Shown here: positions 18,147 to 26,348 of the stretch, in pieces
Layout: every line of letters begins with the position of its first letter
Numbering within the stretch: the first letter of the stretch is position 1
DNA from: Acidobacteriaceae bacterium
Lineage (GTDB): Bacteria; Acidobacteriota; Terriglobia; Terriglobales; Acidobacteriaceae
Reading direction: 5' to 3'
Assembly (NCBI GenBank): GCA_030038195.1
Contig: JASHPJ010000062.1
Location: 1 to 45,154 of the forward strand
DNA length: 45,154 nt
Notes under the pieces: generated by a model
What the model saw: only the letters and a program-made list of their open reading frames with translations
Database searches by the model: none
Told to the model about the DNA's origin: nothing
Made by a program: the position numbers and the translations under genes

Positions 18147-19076
18147 CTACACCACCGCCAGCTCCGCCGTCCCTTTGTGCGGCGGCACAAACCGCTCCGC
18201 CCGCCAGGCAATCGCCAGCTTTTCCCGCTCCAGCAGTTTGCCGATCTGGGCGCGGGCGTGGTCAGCCCACGGGCCGCGGTTGTCGAGCTTCACATAAGCC
18301 TGCCAATGGCGCAGCGCGTGCCGCTCCAGGCCTTTGCGCTCGTAGGCCAGCGCCAGGTTGTAGTGCGCGTCGGCGTAGCGCGGCGCGAGTTCCACGGCCT
18401 TGCAATAGGCGGCGATGGACTCGTCGAGCTGCTCCAGCTCATCGAGCACGTTGCCCAGGTCGAAGTAGGCCAGCACGTAGTCCGGATCGATCTCCGTGGC
18501 GCGGCGGTAGAGTTCCTCGGCGCGGCCATATTGGCGCAGATGAAAGTAGAGTGTACCCAGGTTGATGCAGGCCGCGGCATAGCCGGGATCGACGGCCAGA
18601 ATCTCCTCGTAGAGCGCGATGGCATGCTGCTTCTCGCCCGTCTCCTCGGCGTGCACCGCGGCCAGAAAACGCTCATGCGTGGATTGACCCGGAGGCCGCA
18701 GCGCCGCTGGCTCTGACACGGCCGTGGGCCCCGCCGGACCGCCCACACGTTCGAAGTCGAAGAGAAGCTGCCGCCGGATGGGATCGACCATGGCGCCACG
18801 GTGCCGGAACGCCAGCCGCGTGCCGGTGCGCACCACGCACGCCTCCAGCAGCGGATTGGTCATGCCCGCCACGGCCTTCATCGCCAGGATGGAATCGCGG
18901 ATGGAAGCCGCCGGCACGGCGCACTCGCGCAGCGCGCGCAGAGTCCTGAGCTGCCCGAGATCCTGAAACGTATAGCTCTGCTGTTGAGGAATCAGTCCGG
19001 CCCGCTCCCACCCCTGCAACTGGCGAGAGCTGATCTGGGTAATGCGCAGCACATCCTGGCGGCTAAAGCTGTTCAC
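18147..19076 (-). CDS. MerR-type HTH protein fused to a TPR domain
   Basis: About 309 residues. The N-terminus carries a MerR-like winged helix: FSRQDVLRITQISSRQLQGW, then ERAGLIPQ, YTFQDLGQLRTLRAL, with a wing region to about 75. The middle (about 80-145) is unassigned. The C-terminal part (about 155-290) has at least four TPR units, e.g. AIALYEEILAVDPGYAAACI, AEELYRRATEIDPDYVLAYF and SIAAYCKAVELAPRYADAHY. A DNA-binding head joined to a protein-interaction scaffold suggests a regulator working with a partner; the partner is unknown. I start at the GTG at 19076 (GGAG nine bases upstream); the frame extends further but runs through an unlikely leader. Confidence 0.8.
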   Translation of the reverse strand: MNSFSRQDVLRITQISSRQLQGWERAGLIPQQQSYTFQDLGQLRTLRALRECAVPAASIRDSILAMKAVAGMTNPLLEACVVRTGTRLAFRHRGAMVDPIRRQLLFDFERVGGPAGPTAVSEPAALRPPGQSTHERFLAAVHAEETGEKQHAIALYEEILAVDPGYAAACINLGTLYFHLRQYGRAEELYRRATEIDPDYVLAYFDLGNVLDELEQLDESIAAYCKAVELAPRYADAHYNLALAYERKGLERHALRHWQAYVKLDNRGPWADHARAQIGKLLEREKLAIAWRAERFVPPHKGTAELAVV

Positions 19077-19244
19077 TGTCCGGGGCTCCCATGTCAGCTC
19101 TTTCAAGAACCGCTCTCGTTCACGATTATGCCAAGAGTATGCGTGGATAAGCAGACCCGAACTACCTGCGCCACAAAAAAATACGTGGATAACCCGTGCA
19201 CGACTTGGTACCACGCGGCGAGCGACTGCCGGTGCCGCACGTGC

Positions 19245-19282
19245 AAAAACAGCACAGCCTCTTCGCCGGGAAGAGGCTGTGC
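19245..19282 (-). terminator. Intrinsic terminator of tRNA-Thr
   Basis: A perfect 13-base stem (GCACAGCCTCTTC with GAAGAGGCTGTGC) around a five-base loop is followed on the minus strand by TGTTTTT. It lies 17 bases beyond the tRNA 3' end. Confidence 0.85.
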
Positions 19283-19299
19283 GAATCCGAAAATGTGGC

Positions 19300-19375
19300 T
19301 GGAGCCGACGGTCAGACTTGAACTGACGACCTGCTGATTACGAATCAGCTGCTCTACCAGCTGAGCTACGTCGGC
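19300..19375 (-). tRNA. tRNA-Thr(CGT)
   Basis: 76 bases on the minus strand fold as a cloverleaf: acceptor GCCGACG/CGTCGGC, D-arm GCTCAGCTGGTAGAGC, anticodon stem-loop GCTGA-TTCGTAA-TCAGC, T-arm with GTTCAAGTC, discriminator T and encoded CCA. The anticodon is CGT, decoding ACG. Confidence 0.96.
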
Positions 19376-19467
19376 CTGCTCTTTCGATTGTATCTTTCGG
19401 GCTTGAGAAGGTAAAGTTGAGCCGTGCTTCTGCGCGCACCTTGGCCTGCAGCATGTTCAGGTGAACC

Positions 19468-19719
19468 ATGAGCCTCCTGGCACAGACTCTGCAACTGGCA
19501 TTCAGGATCGCGATCGTGTGGGCCGGCGGCTTTCTGCTGGCAGCCGCCGTCCGGGCGCTGCTTCCCGACCAGACCGGGGTCAACTTCCCCACCGGCCAGT
19601 CCACGCTGTTCATTCCCTACAACCGCATCGGGTTCTGGACCTGTCTGCTGGCGGCCGTCACGGTCACGGCGCTAGTGGTCATCCGCGCCATGCTCACGGA
19701 CATGGGCCTGCGGTCGTAG
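19468..19719 (+). CDS. Small membrane protein of unknown function
   Basis: An 83-residue protein with two hydrophobic segments (about 8-30 and 55-75) separated by a polar loop containing PDQTGVNFPTGQSTLFIPYN. I do not recognise the family. AGGTGAACC before the ATG is a fair ribosome site. It lies 28 bases upstream of the next gene, in the same direction, but that gene may have its own promoter. Confidence 0.65.
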   Translation: MSLLAQTLQLAFRIAIVWAGGFLLAAAVRALLPDQTGVNFPTGQSTLFIPYNRIGFWTCLLAAVTVTALVVIRAMLTDMGLRS

Positions 19720-19747
19720 CAACTCGCGCGGCTCTATACTGCCCGAT

Positions 19748-20425
19748 ATGCAAATCGATCCGATAGCAGAGTGGCGCAGGCTCACGGAGCACTATCGCCA
19801 GATGAGCGACGCCCAGCTCGACGAGCTTGCCCGCGACTTTGTGGATCTGACGGAGACGGCGCAGCAGATCCTGCGTGGCGAGCTGCGCCAGCGCGGCCTC
19901 GATCTGCCCGGCTCTGCCGACAAAAAAGCGCAGGCATCGAATCAAGCGCAGACCTTGCCGAGCGCAGTCTTTGCCGCTCCGGAAACTGCGGCCGTCCCGT
20001 TCGCCGGCTCCGCAGATGGGCAACAGGAGGACGATAGGCCGCATGAATACACCTGGAAGACCTTTCTCTGCGAGTGCGAGGAGTCGGAACAGGTGTGGCA
20101 GCTCCAGGAGATGCTGCGGCGCGCCGGCATCGATAGCTGGTCAGAGGACCAGGGTGCGATTGGCGACGGCGGCTTGCGCTATCCGCGCATCCTTGTCGCG
20201 GCTGACCAGCTCGACGAGGCGCGCGCGGTCATCGCCCGGCCTGTTCCGCAGGACGTGATCGACGAGTCGCGGATGCCAGTCGCGGACTACCAGCCCCCAC
20301 GCTGCCCGTCCTGCCGCACCGCAGACCCGATACTCGAAAGCGCTGACCCGGTCAATTGCTGGCGGTGCGCATCCTGCGGCCGGCAGTGGAGCGATCCGGC
20401 TCCCGCCGCGGGCGCAGAACCGTAG
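19748..20425 (+). CDS. Protein with DUF2007-like domain and C-terminal zinc ribbon
   Basis: A 225-residue soluble protein. The N-terminal 55 residues are helical (IAEWRRLTEHYRQMSDAQLD) and end in GELRQRGL, followed by a polar linker. Residues about 100-170 (TFLCECEESEQVWQLQEMLR, RAGIDSW, PRILVAADQLDEARAVI) fit the DUF2007 'putative signal transducing protein' fold. The C-terminus has CPSC and CWRCASC, a four-Cys zinc ribbon. No biochemical role is known to me. TATACT lies seven bases before the ATG with no Shine-Dalgarno sequence. Confidence 0.75.
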   Translation: MQIDPIAEWRRLTEHYRQMSDAQLDELARDFVDLTETAQQILRGELRQRGLDLPGSADKKAQASNQAQTLPSAVFAAPETAAVPFAGSADGQQEDDRPHEYTWKTFLCECEESEQVWQLQEMLRRAGIDSWSEDQGAIGDGGLRYPRILVAADQLDEARAVIARPVPQDVIDESRMPVADYQPPRCPSCRTADPILESADPVNCWRCASCGRQWSDPAPAAGAEP

Positions 20426-20751
20426 AGGACCGGTTCCTGAGCCCACCCATCCCTCCAGAAACGGAAAGAGCCGCCCGGCAACAGGGCAGCTCAATCCTTA
20501 GGGAGAATAGTTCCAACGGAGGCAAACCCATCAGAACTTTCTGGCTGCATGTTAGGAGCGGGGGGAGACAGTGTCAAGGAGAAATGTGGATGAAAATAAG
20601 CATACTATTTTCAATTATTTATGGAGAAGCGCACATGCTGCGACCACAAAAGATTTTCGATTAGTCTTCGCCTTTGTTTATCCGCGATTTTCCGATATTT
20701 GCCGGTGTTTTGTAGGATTTATGCCTGCTTTTCCACAGGCTTGGCTCCCCG
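20426..20751. other. Intergenic region with AT-rich island between convergent genes
   Basis: The left part is GC-rich and can form a small hairpin (GAGCCGCCC with GGGCAGCTC near 20468-20492). From about 20580 to 20720 the base composition drops sharply toward AT. It holds a 26-codon frame (20584-20664, MWMKISILFSIIYGEAHMLR at its start) with AAGGAG two bases before its first ATG and eight before its second. I do not call it as a gene. Confidence 0.45.
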
Positions 20752-22023
20752 TTAACCGTTCGGGTTCGGCCCTCGCGCGGCTGCCGTTTTTTCCGTCAGC
20801 TCTTCCCGCAGGTCGAGATGGATAAACTCCTCGTCGTAGACAGACGAGGCCGGCTTGCCACGCGCGATGCGATAGAGAGCCCGGCCGCCGCCCAGGAAGA
20901 ATCCCAGCAGGATGGCCGCGATAGCCCCGATGATGACCAGCGTGGCAATGCCCAGCAGCAGGCGTCCGGTCTTGGAAACCTCCGACTCGCCCGGCTGCGG
21001 AATCGAGGTCAGGTCTGCTTCGTAGTGAACTATCTCCAGCAGCCGGTGGCTCTCGTCAGGGATGGCGTCGCCGCTGACCAGCGCCACCAGCACGCCGCTG
21101 CGCCGCACTTCGAGCGAGGCCAGGTCGGAGTCCTGAAGGGCCTTGGGCCAGGGCGGCTGGGCCTGGCTGCCGGCCTTGAGGTAATTGCGGATCACTGCTT
21201 CCTGTGCCTGCGCGATCTGCGGCGTGGGGTACTCGATGATGGTGAGCGTCGCCGGGCCCGAGGGCAGCGAGTAGTTGGCCGTCGCCGTCTCGGCGTCGCG
21301 GTCAAACCCCACCAGGCTGGCGGGAAGCACGCCTTCGCCGCCGGTGTAGCCAGCCGGTCCCAGGGCGTAGTGCGTAGTCTGGCCCACCAGCGAGCCCTGC
21401 GGCAGATAAGCCAGAATCGGCGGCGACAGAGACCGGTTGCCGCCGGGCTCGGGCAACTGGCGCGCGATCTCGCGCAGCTCACCCGCCGACATGGGGCCTA
21501 CATGGGAAAAGGTTGCGTCCACAACCGTGTCCCCGCGCCAGAAGAGCACGTGCTCTTTGTCTGAGGCAGCGCCGGAGCCGATCTCTTCCTTTGCCCAGCC
21601 GTTGGGGCGGTAGAACGAATAGGCCCCGTAGGCGCCGCTGGCGTCTTCAAAGCGCAGGGCGCGCAGCGTGAGCGTGTCTCCCTCGCGCTTGTAGTGGGCC
21701 AGCGCGCCGAAGGTAAAGCCGTATTCCTTGAGCGCCGCGACGTTGGCCGGGTCAGCCTGTGAGACGCCGGGCAGGCTCTGGATCGGTCCGGAAGCGACCC
21801 AGCCGTCGAAGGCGTCAGGCAGCAGGGCCTTGGGCGAGGGCGGCAGCGTGATGGTGGTGGCCGCGGGCTTCTGGGAGGGCCTGGCAGGCGAGGCCTGGCA
21901 GGCCGCCTTCCATGTGCCGCTTGCAAGCGCCAGGCAACCCGCTGCAACAACCATCGACCGTCTCAGGAAAACTCTGCGCAACACTCTGCTCCGCACCTTC
22001 TCTGCCTCGGGCGCAAGGCCCAT
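20752..22023 (-). CDS. Exported membrane-anchored protein, DUF6599-like
   Basis: About 423 residues. The Arg-rich N-terminus (SRVLRRVFLRRSMVV, then AAGCLALASG) is a signal or anchor. The body (about 50-350) includes LLPDAFDGWVASGP, LTLRALRFEDASGAYGAYSF and RGDTVVDATFSHVGPMSAGE, matching the DUF6599 family known from acidobacterial genomes. A C-terminal membrane helix (LLLGIATLVIIGAIAAILLG) and a short basic cytosolic tail follow. The function is unknown. I take the ATG at 22023 because TACCCT lies six bases upstream, the pattern of other putative leaderless genes here; a longer frame begins at 22194. It is the last gene of a leftward group but may have its own promoter. Confidence 0.75.
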   Translation of the reverse strand: MGLAPEAEKVRSRVLRRVFLRRSMVVAAGCLALASGTWKAACQASPARPSQKPAATTITLPPSPKALLPDAFDGWVASGPIQSLPGVSQADPANVAALKEYGFTFGALAHYKREGDTLTLRALRFEDASGAYGAYSFYRPNGWAKEEIGSGAASDKEHVLFWRGDTVVDATFSHVGPMSAGELREIARQLPEPGGNRSLSPPILAYLPQGSLVGQTTHYALGPAGYTGGEGVLPASLVGFDRDAETATANYSLPSGPATLTIIEYPTPQIAQAQEAVIRNYLKAGSQAQPPWPKALQDSDLASLEVRRSGVLVALVSGDAIPDESHRLLEIVHYEADLTSIPQPGESEVSKTGRLLLGIATLVIIGAIAAILLGFFLGGGRALYRIARGKPASSVYDEEFIHLDLREELTEKTAAARGPNPNG

Positions 22024-22129
22024 GCTTTCAGGGTACACTCCGGCGCCGCGCGACCTCACGTGCGCCGCCACTTTTACCTTTGACACTGGCTCAGGCAGAA
22101 AGGTTCCTGGACGCGGCTGGATCGCCCTG

Positions 22130-22621
22130 CTACGGCGTAAGCCGCGGCAGCCAGCGCGGAACGCTGCGCTTGTAGGCCAGGTAGTACTCCGCATACCGGC
22201 GAGTCAGCGCCGGCTCTTCGTAGAAGCAAATGAAGAGATGCATGCAGAGCCAGACGATGACCGCGTAAAGAGCCATGGCGCGGCTTGCAAAGAGCAGCAC
22301 TTCGCCGGCTATCACGGTAAGCACGCCCACATACATCGGATTGCGCACGTATCGATAAAGCCCGCTCACCACAAGCTGCTCGGTGGGCGCCGTGGGCACC
22401 AGCGTTCCACGGCCGATGCGGATGAAGCGCACGATGGGCTCGAAGAGCGGCACGAGGCCGAGGAGGATGAGCGTGACTGCGAGCAGCTTTTGCCCGGCTG
22501 CCTCATGCGCCGGCATGCGGAAGCGCGTGATCCAGAGCGGAAGATAGAGCAAGGTGATTCCCGGCCCGCCGAAGACGACGAAGAGAATCGAGATTACGAT
22601 GTTGCGGCGTTGCGCGGCCAT
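22130..22621 (-). CDS. Isoprenylcysteine carboxyl methyltransferase-like membrane protein
   Basis: About 163 residues with four or five membrane helices. The C-terminal part carries the ICMT/PEMT-type signature: LVVSGLYRYVRNPMYVGVL, then EEPALTRRYAEYYLAYKRSV, where the Glu and Arg/Tyr residues help bind SAM. Family members methylate small lipids, prenylcysteines or other membrane substrates; the substrate here is unknown. The ATG at 22621 lies inside the end of trmFO (28-base overlap), so translation is probably coupled to it. Confidence 0.8.
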   Translation of the reverse strand: MAAQRRNIVISILFVVFGGPGITLLYLPLWITRFRMPAHEAAGQKLLAVTLILLGLVPLFEPIVRFIRIGRGTLVPTAPTEQLVVSGLYRYVRNPMYVGVLTVIAGEVLLFASRAMALYAVIVWLCMHLFICFYEEPALTRRYAEYYLAYKRSVPRWLPRLTP

Positions 22622-23970
22622 CCCTGGACCCTCGCGGATGAATCCTGCTCTCGCCATGCGTCGAAGGCCGCCAGCGCACGCGCACACTGGATGCGATGCC
22701 GCTCTTTTTTGTCGCGCGTCTTGCGGCGCAGCTCTTCCTCGAGCGGCGGGAGCAAGTCAAAGGTAATGTTGGCGGGCTGAAATCCTTTCGGATCGGCGTG
22801 GGTGATGTAGTGCACCAGCGAGCCGAGCGCCGTGGCCCGCGGAACCGGCGTGGGCTTTTCGCCGCGGACGAGCGCGGCTGCGTAGATTCCGGCCAGCATG
22901 CCGGTGGCAATCGACTCTGTGTAGCCTTCGACGCCGGCAATCTGGCCGGCAAAGAAAATCGACGGTTCCTCTTTGAGGCGCAGCGCCTCGTCCAGCAGCG
23001 CCGGCGCGCAGATGTAGGTGTTGCGGTGAATCTGGCCGTAGCGCAGGAAGCGTGCGTTCTCAAGGCCGGGGATGAGGCGCAGCACGCGGGCCTGCTCCCC
23101 GTATTTCAGGTGGTTCTGAAAGCCGACGAGGTTGTAGCTGTCGGCGCGCAGGTTCTCCTTACGCAGTTGCACGACGGCCCATGGCGTTTTGCCGGTGCGC
23201 GGATCGCGCAGGCCCACGGGCTTCATGGGGCCGTAGCGCAGCGTGTCGCGCCCGCGCCGGGCCAGAACTTCAATAGGCAGGCAGCCCTCGAAGTATTCGA
23301 GCTGCTCCCACTCCTTTTGTTCCGCCGCCTCAGCCTCAACCAGAGCGTCAAAAAAGCGATTGTACTCGGCGCGGTCCATCGGGCAGTTGATGTAGTCGGC
23401 TGTGCCCTTGTCCCAGCGCGCCGCGAAATAGACGCGATTCATGTCGATGGATTCGGCATCGACGATAGGCGAGATCGAGTCGTAAAAGGCCAGGTGGCTG
23501 GAGCCGGTGAGCCGCGCAATCTCCGCGCTCAGCGCATCGGAGGTAAGCGGACCGGTGGCAACGATCGTGATCGCATTGCCCGGTTCAAGGCGAGTGACCT
23601 CTTCGCGGATCACGCGGATGGCCGGCTCGGCCTGGATGGCCTGCGCGATGCGGCGCGAAAACTCAACGCGGTCCACGGCCAGCGCATGGCCCGCCGGAAC
23701 CGCGGTTTCGTCTGCAAGCCGCAGGAGCGCGGAGCCGCCGCGGCGCATCTCCTGCTTGAGCAGCCACGGTGCTGTGCTGGGCGATTCGCTCTTGAGCGAG
23801 TTGGAGCAGACCAGTTCGCCGAAGCCGGTGGTCTGGTGCGCGGGCGTCAGGCGCGGCTTGCCGTCCACGATGGCGCGCATCTCGTAGAGGTCCACCTCGC
23901 AGCCCAGGCGCGCCGCGGTGAGCGCGGCCTCCGGTCCGGCCAGCCCGCCGCCGATGACACGGACCCTCAT
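22594..23970 (-). CDS. trmFO: Methylenetetrahydrofolate-tRNA-(uracil-5-)-methyltransferase TrmFO
   Basis: A 458-residue flavoprotein that makes 5-methyluridine at tRNA position 54 with methylene-THF as the carbon donor and FAD/NAD(P)H. The N-terminal FAD site is VRVIGGGLAGPEAALTAARL. TrmFO hallmarks follow: HQTTGFGELVCSNSLKSESP, FYDSISPIVDAESIDMNRVY, DYINCPMDRAEYNRFFDAL, FEGCLPIEVLARRGRDTLRY, GPMKPVGL and FFAGQIAGVEGYTESIATGM. The conserved Cys residues in LVCSN and YINCP/FEGCLP are present. Its ATG overlaps the stop of the GNAT gene by four bases, and its end overlaps the ICMT-like gene. Confidence 0.96.
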   Translation of the reverse strand: MRVRVIGGGLAGPEAALTAARLGCEVDLYEMRAIVDGKPRLTPAHQTTGFGELVCSNSLKSESPSTAPWLLKQEMRRGGSALLRLADETAVPAGHALAVDRVEFSRRIAQAIQAEPAIRVIREEVTRLEPGNAITIVATGPLTSDALSAEIARLTGSSHLAFYDSISPIVDAESIDMNRVYFAARWDKGTADYINCPMDRAEYNRFFDALVEAEAAEQKEWEQLEYFEGCLPIEVLARRGRDTLRYGPMKPVGLRDPRTGKTPWAVVQLRKENLRADSYNLVGFQNHLKYGEQARVLRLIPGLENARFLRYGQIHRNTYICAPALLDEALRLKEEPSIFFAGQIAGVEGYTESIATGMLAGIYAAALVRGEKPTPVPRATALGSLVHYITHADPKGFQPANITFDLLPPLEEELRRKTRDKKERHRIQCARALAAFDAWREQDSSARVQGWPRNAATS

Positions 23971-24542
23971 GGAGCCATCTCCCCGGCCTGCAAGGATGCA
24001 TGCGAGTCATGCTCTTCCGCTCTTTCGTTGGAAGAACGGCGCAAGGATGGGGTACCCTCGGTTTCCGGCGCGGCCAGCCGTCGCAGCGGCTCACCGCTCA
24101 CGCGCACGTTGCGCCACTCGTCCAGAAACTCGCCGCCCATGGCTGCATAGAAGTCGATAGCCGGCGTGTTCCAGTCCAGCACGGCCCACTGCAGGCGCTC
24201 GCAGCCGTTCTCAACTGCAACAGCGGCCACGCGCTGGAGCAGCGCCTTGCCGATGCCCAGGCCGCGCAGCTCCGGCGCGATGAACAGGTCTTCGAGATAG
24301 ATGCCGGGCCGGCCCACCCACGTGGAGTAATTGAAGAAATACAGCGCAAAGCCGGCCGGCTTCCCGTCGTGCTCGGCAATCAGGCACTCGTAGAACGGGC
24401 GCGGGCCAAAGCCGTCGCGCCGCAGTCCCTCCTCGGTGGCCTGCACGGCGTCCGGGGCACGCTCATACGCGGCCAGCGCGCGGATAAAAACCAGAATCTG
24501 CGCCACATCTGCGGGAGTCGCCGGGTGAATCGTCGTAGCCAT
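23967..24542 (-). CDS. GNAT-family N-acetyltransferase
   Basis: A 191-residue acetyltransferase, similar to the spermidine/diamine acetyltransferase branch (SAT/Ard-like). Key parts: the N-terminal IHPATPADVAQILVFIRALA, the sheet YFFNYSTWVGRPGIYLEDLF, the acetyl-CoA loop APELRGLGIGKALLQRVAAV and WAVLDWNTPAIDFYAAMGGE. The last 30 residues are an extra polar tail. The substrate is not deducible; diamines or amino acids are common in this branch. TAAAAT lies six bases before the ATG with no ribosome site, suggesting a leaderless first gene of an operon GNAT - trmFO - ICMT-like. Confidence 0.88.
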   Translation of the reverse strand: MATTIHPATPADVAQILVFIRALAAYERAPDAVQATEEGLRRDGFGPRPFYECLIAEHDGKPAGFALYFFNYSTWVGRPGIYLEDLFIAPELRGLGIGKALLQRVAAVAVENGCERLQWAVLDWNTPAIDFYAAMGGEFLDEWRNVRVSGEPLRRLAAPETEGTPSLRRSSNERAEEHDSHASLQAGEMAP

Positions 24543-24852
24543 GCACTCATTTTAAGTGTTGCCCGTGTGACGCGCGCCACAGGAGGGAGCAGCCAAAGGC
24601 GCTATCCTGCCAGGAGCAGAAGTCTGCGCAGCCGGCCTGGCCCGGCGCAGCCATGCAACCCGCAGCGCGTTTCCATCGTCCACCGGAGAGGCAAGGCGTG
24701 GAGAAACATCCCTCGCGGAGGCGCCGGGTTTCGTGAGACGTCCCTCTTGTCGAGGGCCTGTACTTGGATTTAACGTTGGTTCTGCCACGATTTGACCAGT
24801 TTTTCTGAGCGCGTGGACTGCGCAAGACTGCGCCGCTCTCAAGGAGAAGAAC
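24543..24852. other. Intergenic region upstream of exported TPR gene
   Basis: The left edge holds the GNAT upstream sequence. The middle (about 24640-24765) is GC-rich and lacks an open gene; the stretch CCCTCTTGTCGAGGG can form a five-base hairpin. The right end carries the Shine-Dalgarno sequence AAGGAG for the TPR gene. I see no other feature. Confidence 0.4.
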
Positions 24853-26079
24853 ATGAAACGTAATCTCTCGCTCTGGCTCAGCCTGCCCGCTGCGGCCGGC
24901 CTGCTGGCATTTGCCCTTTTGCCTGCCTTCGCACAGCAACCCGCGGCCGGCACCGCGCCTGCGGGAGCCACGGGCAAGGTTCACGGGCACGTGACCAATC
25001 CGACCGGCCAGGCCCAGGGCAACGGCTCGGTGAGCCTCTCGACAGATGGAGGCAACACGCTCAAGTACACCTTCCCGGTGAACGCCGACGGCGACTACTC
25101 CGGCGAAGCCGCGCCAGGCACGTACATGGCCGTCTATCGTGCGTCGGATACGCCGCCGGGCAAGATGGTGGACGACCTGCCCAACGTGAAGGTCGTCGCC
25201 GGCCAGGACGTGGCTGCGGACATCGACATGTCGCGCCAGGAATACATCGACAAGATGCCCGAGGACCAGAGGAAGCAGCTCGAAGATCTGAAGAAGGCCA
25301 ACGCCGAGGCGATGAAGGCGAACGTGATTATCAATCACCTGAACGCCGATCTGCGCGTGGTGGCCCAGGACAAGAAGGACATCGACGGCGCGCCGCAGGC
25401 CGCCGCGCAGCAGTTGGGCGCCACGGCCTCGCGGACCGACGTCGACGCGAAGGTGGCTGAGATTCGCGCTGCCAAGTACGCCGACATCGAGAGCATGATG
25501 AGCAAGGACACCCAGGCCAAGCCCGACGAGGCCCTGCTGTGGGACAACCTGGGCTATGCACAGTCCGGCGAAAAGAAGTACGACGACGCCATCACCTCGT
25601 ACAAGAAGGCCGTCGATCTTGAAACCGCGTCGAAGAAGCCGCGCATGGAAGTGATCGGCGTGGCGCAGGCCGGCCTGGGCGAGGTGTACGCGCGCACCGG
25701 CAAGGTGCCCGAGGCCAATGCTGCGTTTGACGCCGCAGCCAAGGCCGATCCGCAGCGCGCGGCGCTGCATCTGCGCAACGAGGCTGTGATCTTCTTCCAG
25801 GAGCACAACAGCGCCGCGCAGGTTGCCGCAGCCGACGAGGCCATCAAGAGCGATCCCAACGACGCAATTCTCTACTACATCAAGGGCCAGGGACTGGTGC
25901 AGAACGCCACCATCGACCCCAAGACGCAGCGCATCGTTCTGCCGGATGATTGCACGGCGGCTTATCAGAAGTATCTTGATCTGGCCCCTGACGGTCCGTA
26001 TGCCGCCGAGGTAGCCGGCATTCTGTCGCAGGCCGGGCAGAAGGTCAGCTCCTCCTACAAGGCCAGCAAGAAGAAGTAG
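24853..26079 (+). CDS. Exported TPR protein with N-terminal carboxypeptidase-regulatory-like domain
   Basis: A 408-residue protein. A signal peptide (KRNLSLWLSLPAAAGLLAFA, then LLPAFAQQ) is followed by a beta-sandwich (about 40-125; GKVHGHVTNPTGQAQGNGSV, TFPVNADGDYSGEAAPGTYM) of the carboxypeptidase-regulatory type, often found in acidobacterial exported proteins. A helical linker then leads to TPR units (about 210-370; LLWDNLGYAQSGEKKYDDAI, RAALHLRNEAVIFFQEHNSA). The C-terminus is Lys-rich. It probably acts as a periplasmic scaffold; no enzyme motif is seen. AAGGAGAAGAAC precedes the ATG. An intrinsic terminator follows 22 bases after the stop. Confidence 0.82.
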   Translation: MKRNLSLWLSLPAAAGLLAFALLPAFAQQPAAGTAPAGATGKVHGHVTNPTGQAQGNGSVSLSTDGGNTLKYTFPVNADGDYSGEAAPGTYMAVYRASDTPPGKMVDDLPNVKVVAGQDVAADIDMSRQEYIDKMPEDQRKQLEDLKKANAEAMKANVIINHLNADLRVVAQDKKDIDGAPQAAAQQLGATASRTDVDAKVAEIRAAKYADIESMMSKDTQAKPDEALLWDNLGYAQSGEKKYDDAITSYKKAVDLETASKKPRMEVIGVAQAGLGEVYARTGKVPEANAAFDAAAKADPQRAALHLRNEAVIFFQEHNSAAQVAAADEAIKSDPNDAILYYIKGQGLVQNATIDPKTQRIVLPDDCTAAYQKYLDLAPDGPYAAEVAGILSQAGQKVSSSYKASKKK

Positions 26080-26101
26080 TCCCGCTTGCAGGTTCGATCG
26101 C

Positions 26102-26135
26102 AGGGCGTCCGCGCGGCGGGCGCCCTTTTACTTTT
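26102..26135 (+). terminator. Intrinsic terminator of exported TPR gene
   Basis: AGGGCGTCCGC and GCGGGCGCCCT pair over eleven bases (one G-T pair) around GCG and are followed by TTTTACTTTT. Confidence 0.85.
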
Positions 26136-26139
26136 AACG

Positions 26140-26319
26140 CTAGTGTGGTGTCCCAGAAGTTCGTATCATAAGTTGACATCCCGAACCACAGGTCCCGCCA
26201 CGGCGGGTCTTCGACCTTCGACTCTGTCTGGCCGAAAAACCGGCCAAACATCGCTCAGAATGACAGCAGTATTAATGACAGCAGTATTTATGTTGCGAAT
26301 TTCAGTTACAGGACGCTAG
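26140..26319 (+). repeat. CTAG-ended dispersed repeat, copy 1 (180 bases, MITE-like)
   Basis: Begins CTAGTGTGGTGTC and ends with the reverse complement of CTAGCGTCCTGTAACTGAAA, so it has imperfect terminal inverted repeats. Inside are the palindrome CCCGCCACGGCGGG, TCTTCGACCTTCGACTC, a hairpin TGGCCG/CGGCCA (26229-26246) and GAATGACAGC. These blocks recur in the same order at about 38838-38994 on the other strand. Confidence 0.7.
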
Positions 26320-26348
26320 GATCGCCGCCGCCCACTACAATCCAAATT

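Noticed and set aside
15725..18211. 828-codon open frame on the minus strand opposite rel
   Set aside because: It mirrors the rel codons in a GC-rich gene and its protein (Leu/Val/His/Arg-rich, no motif) resembles no family; rel itself has complete motifs.
22024..22194. Longer N-terminus for the DUF6599-like protein
   Set aside because: The extra 57 residues overlap the end region of the ICMT-like gene, look unlike a signal peptide, and lack a start signal, whereas 22023 has a TAnnnT hexamer.
22696..24150. 484-codon frame opposite trmFO
   Set aside because: Antisense shadow; no motif.
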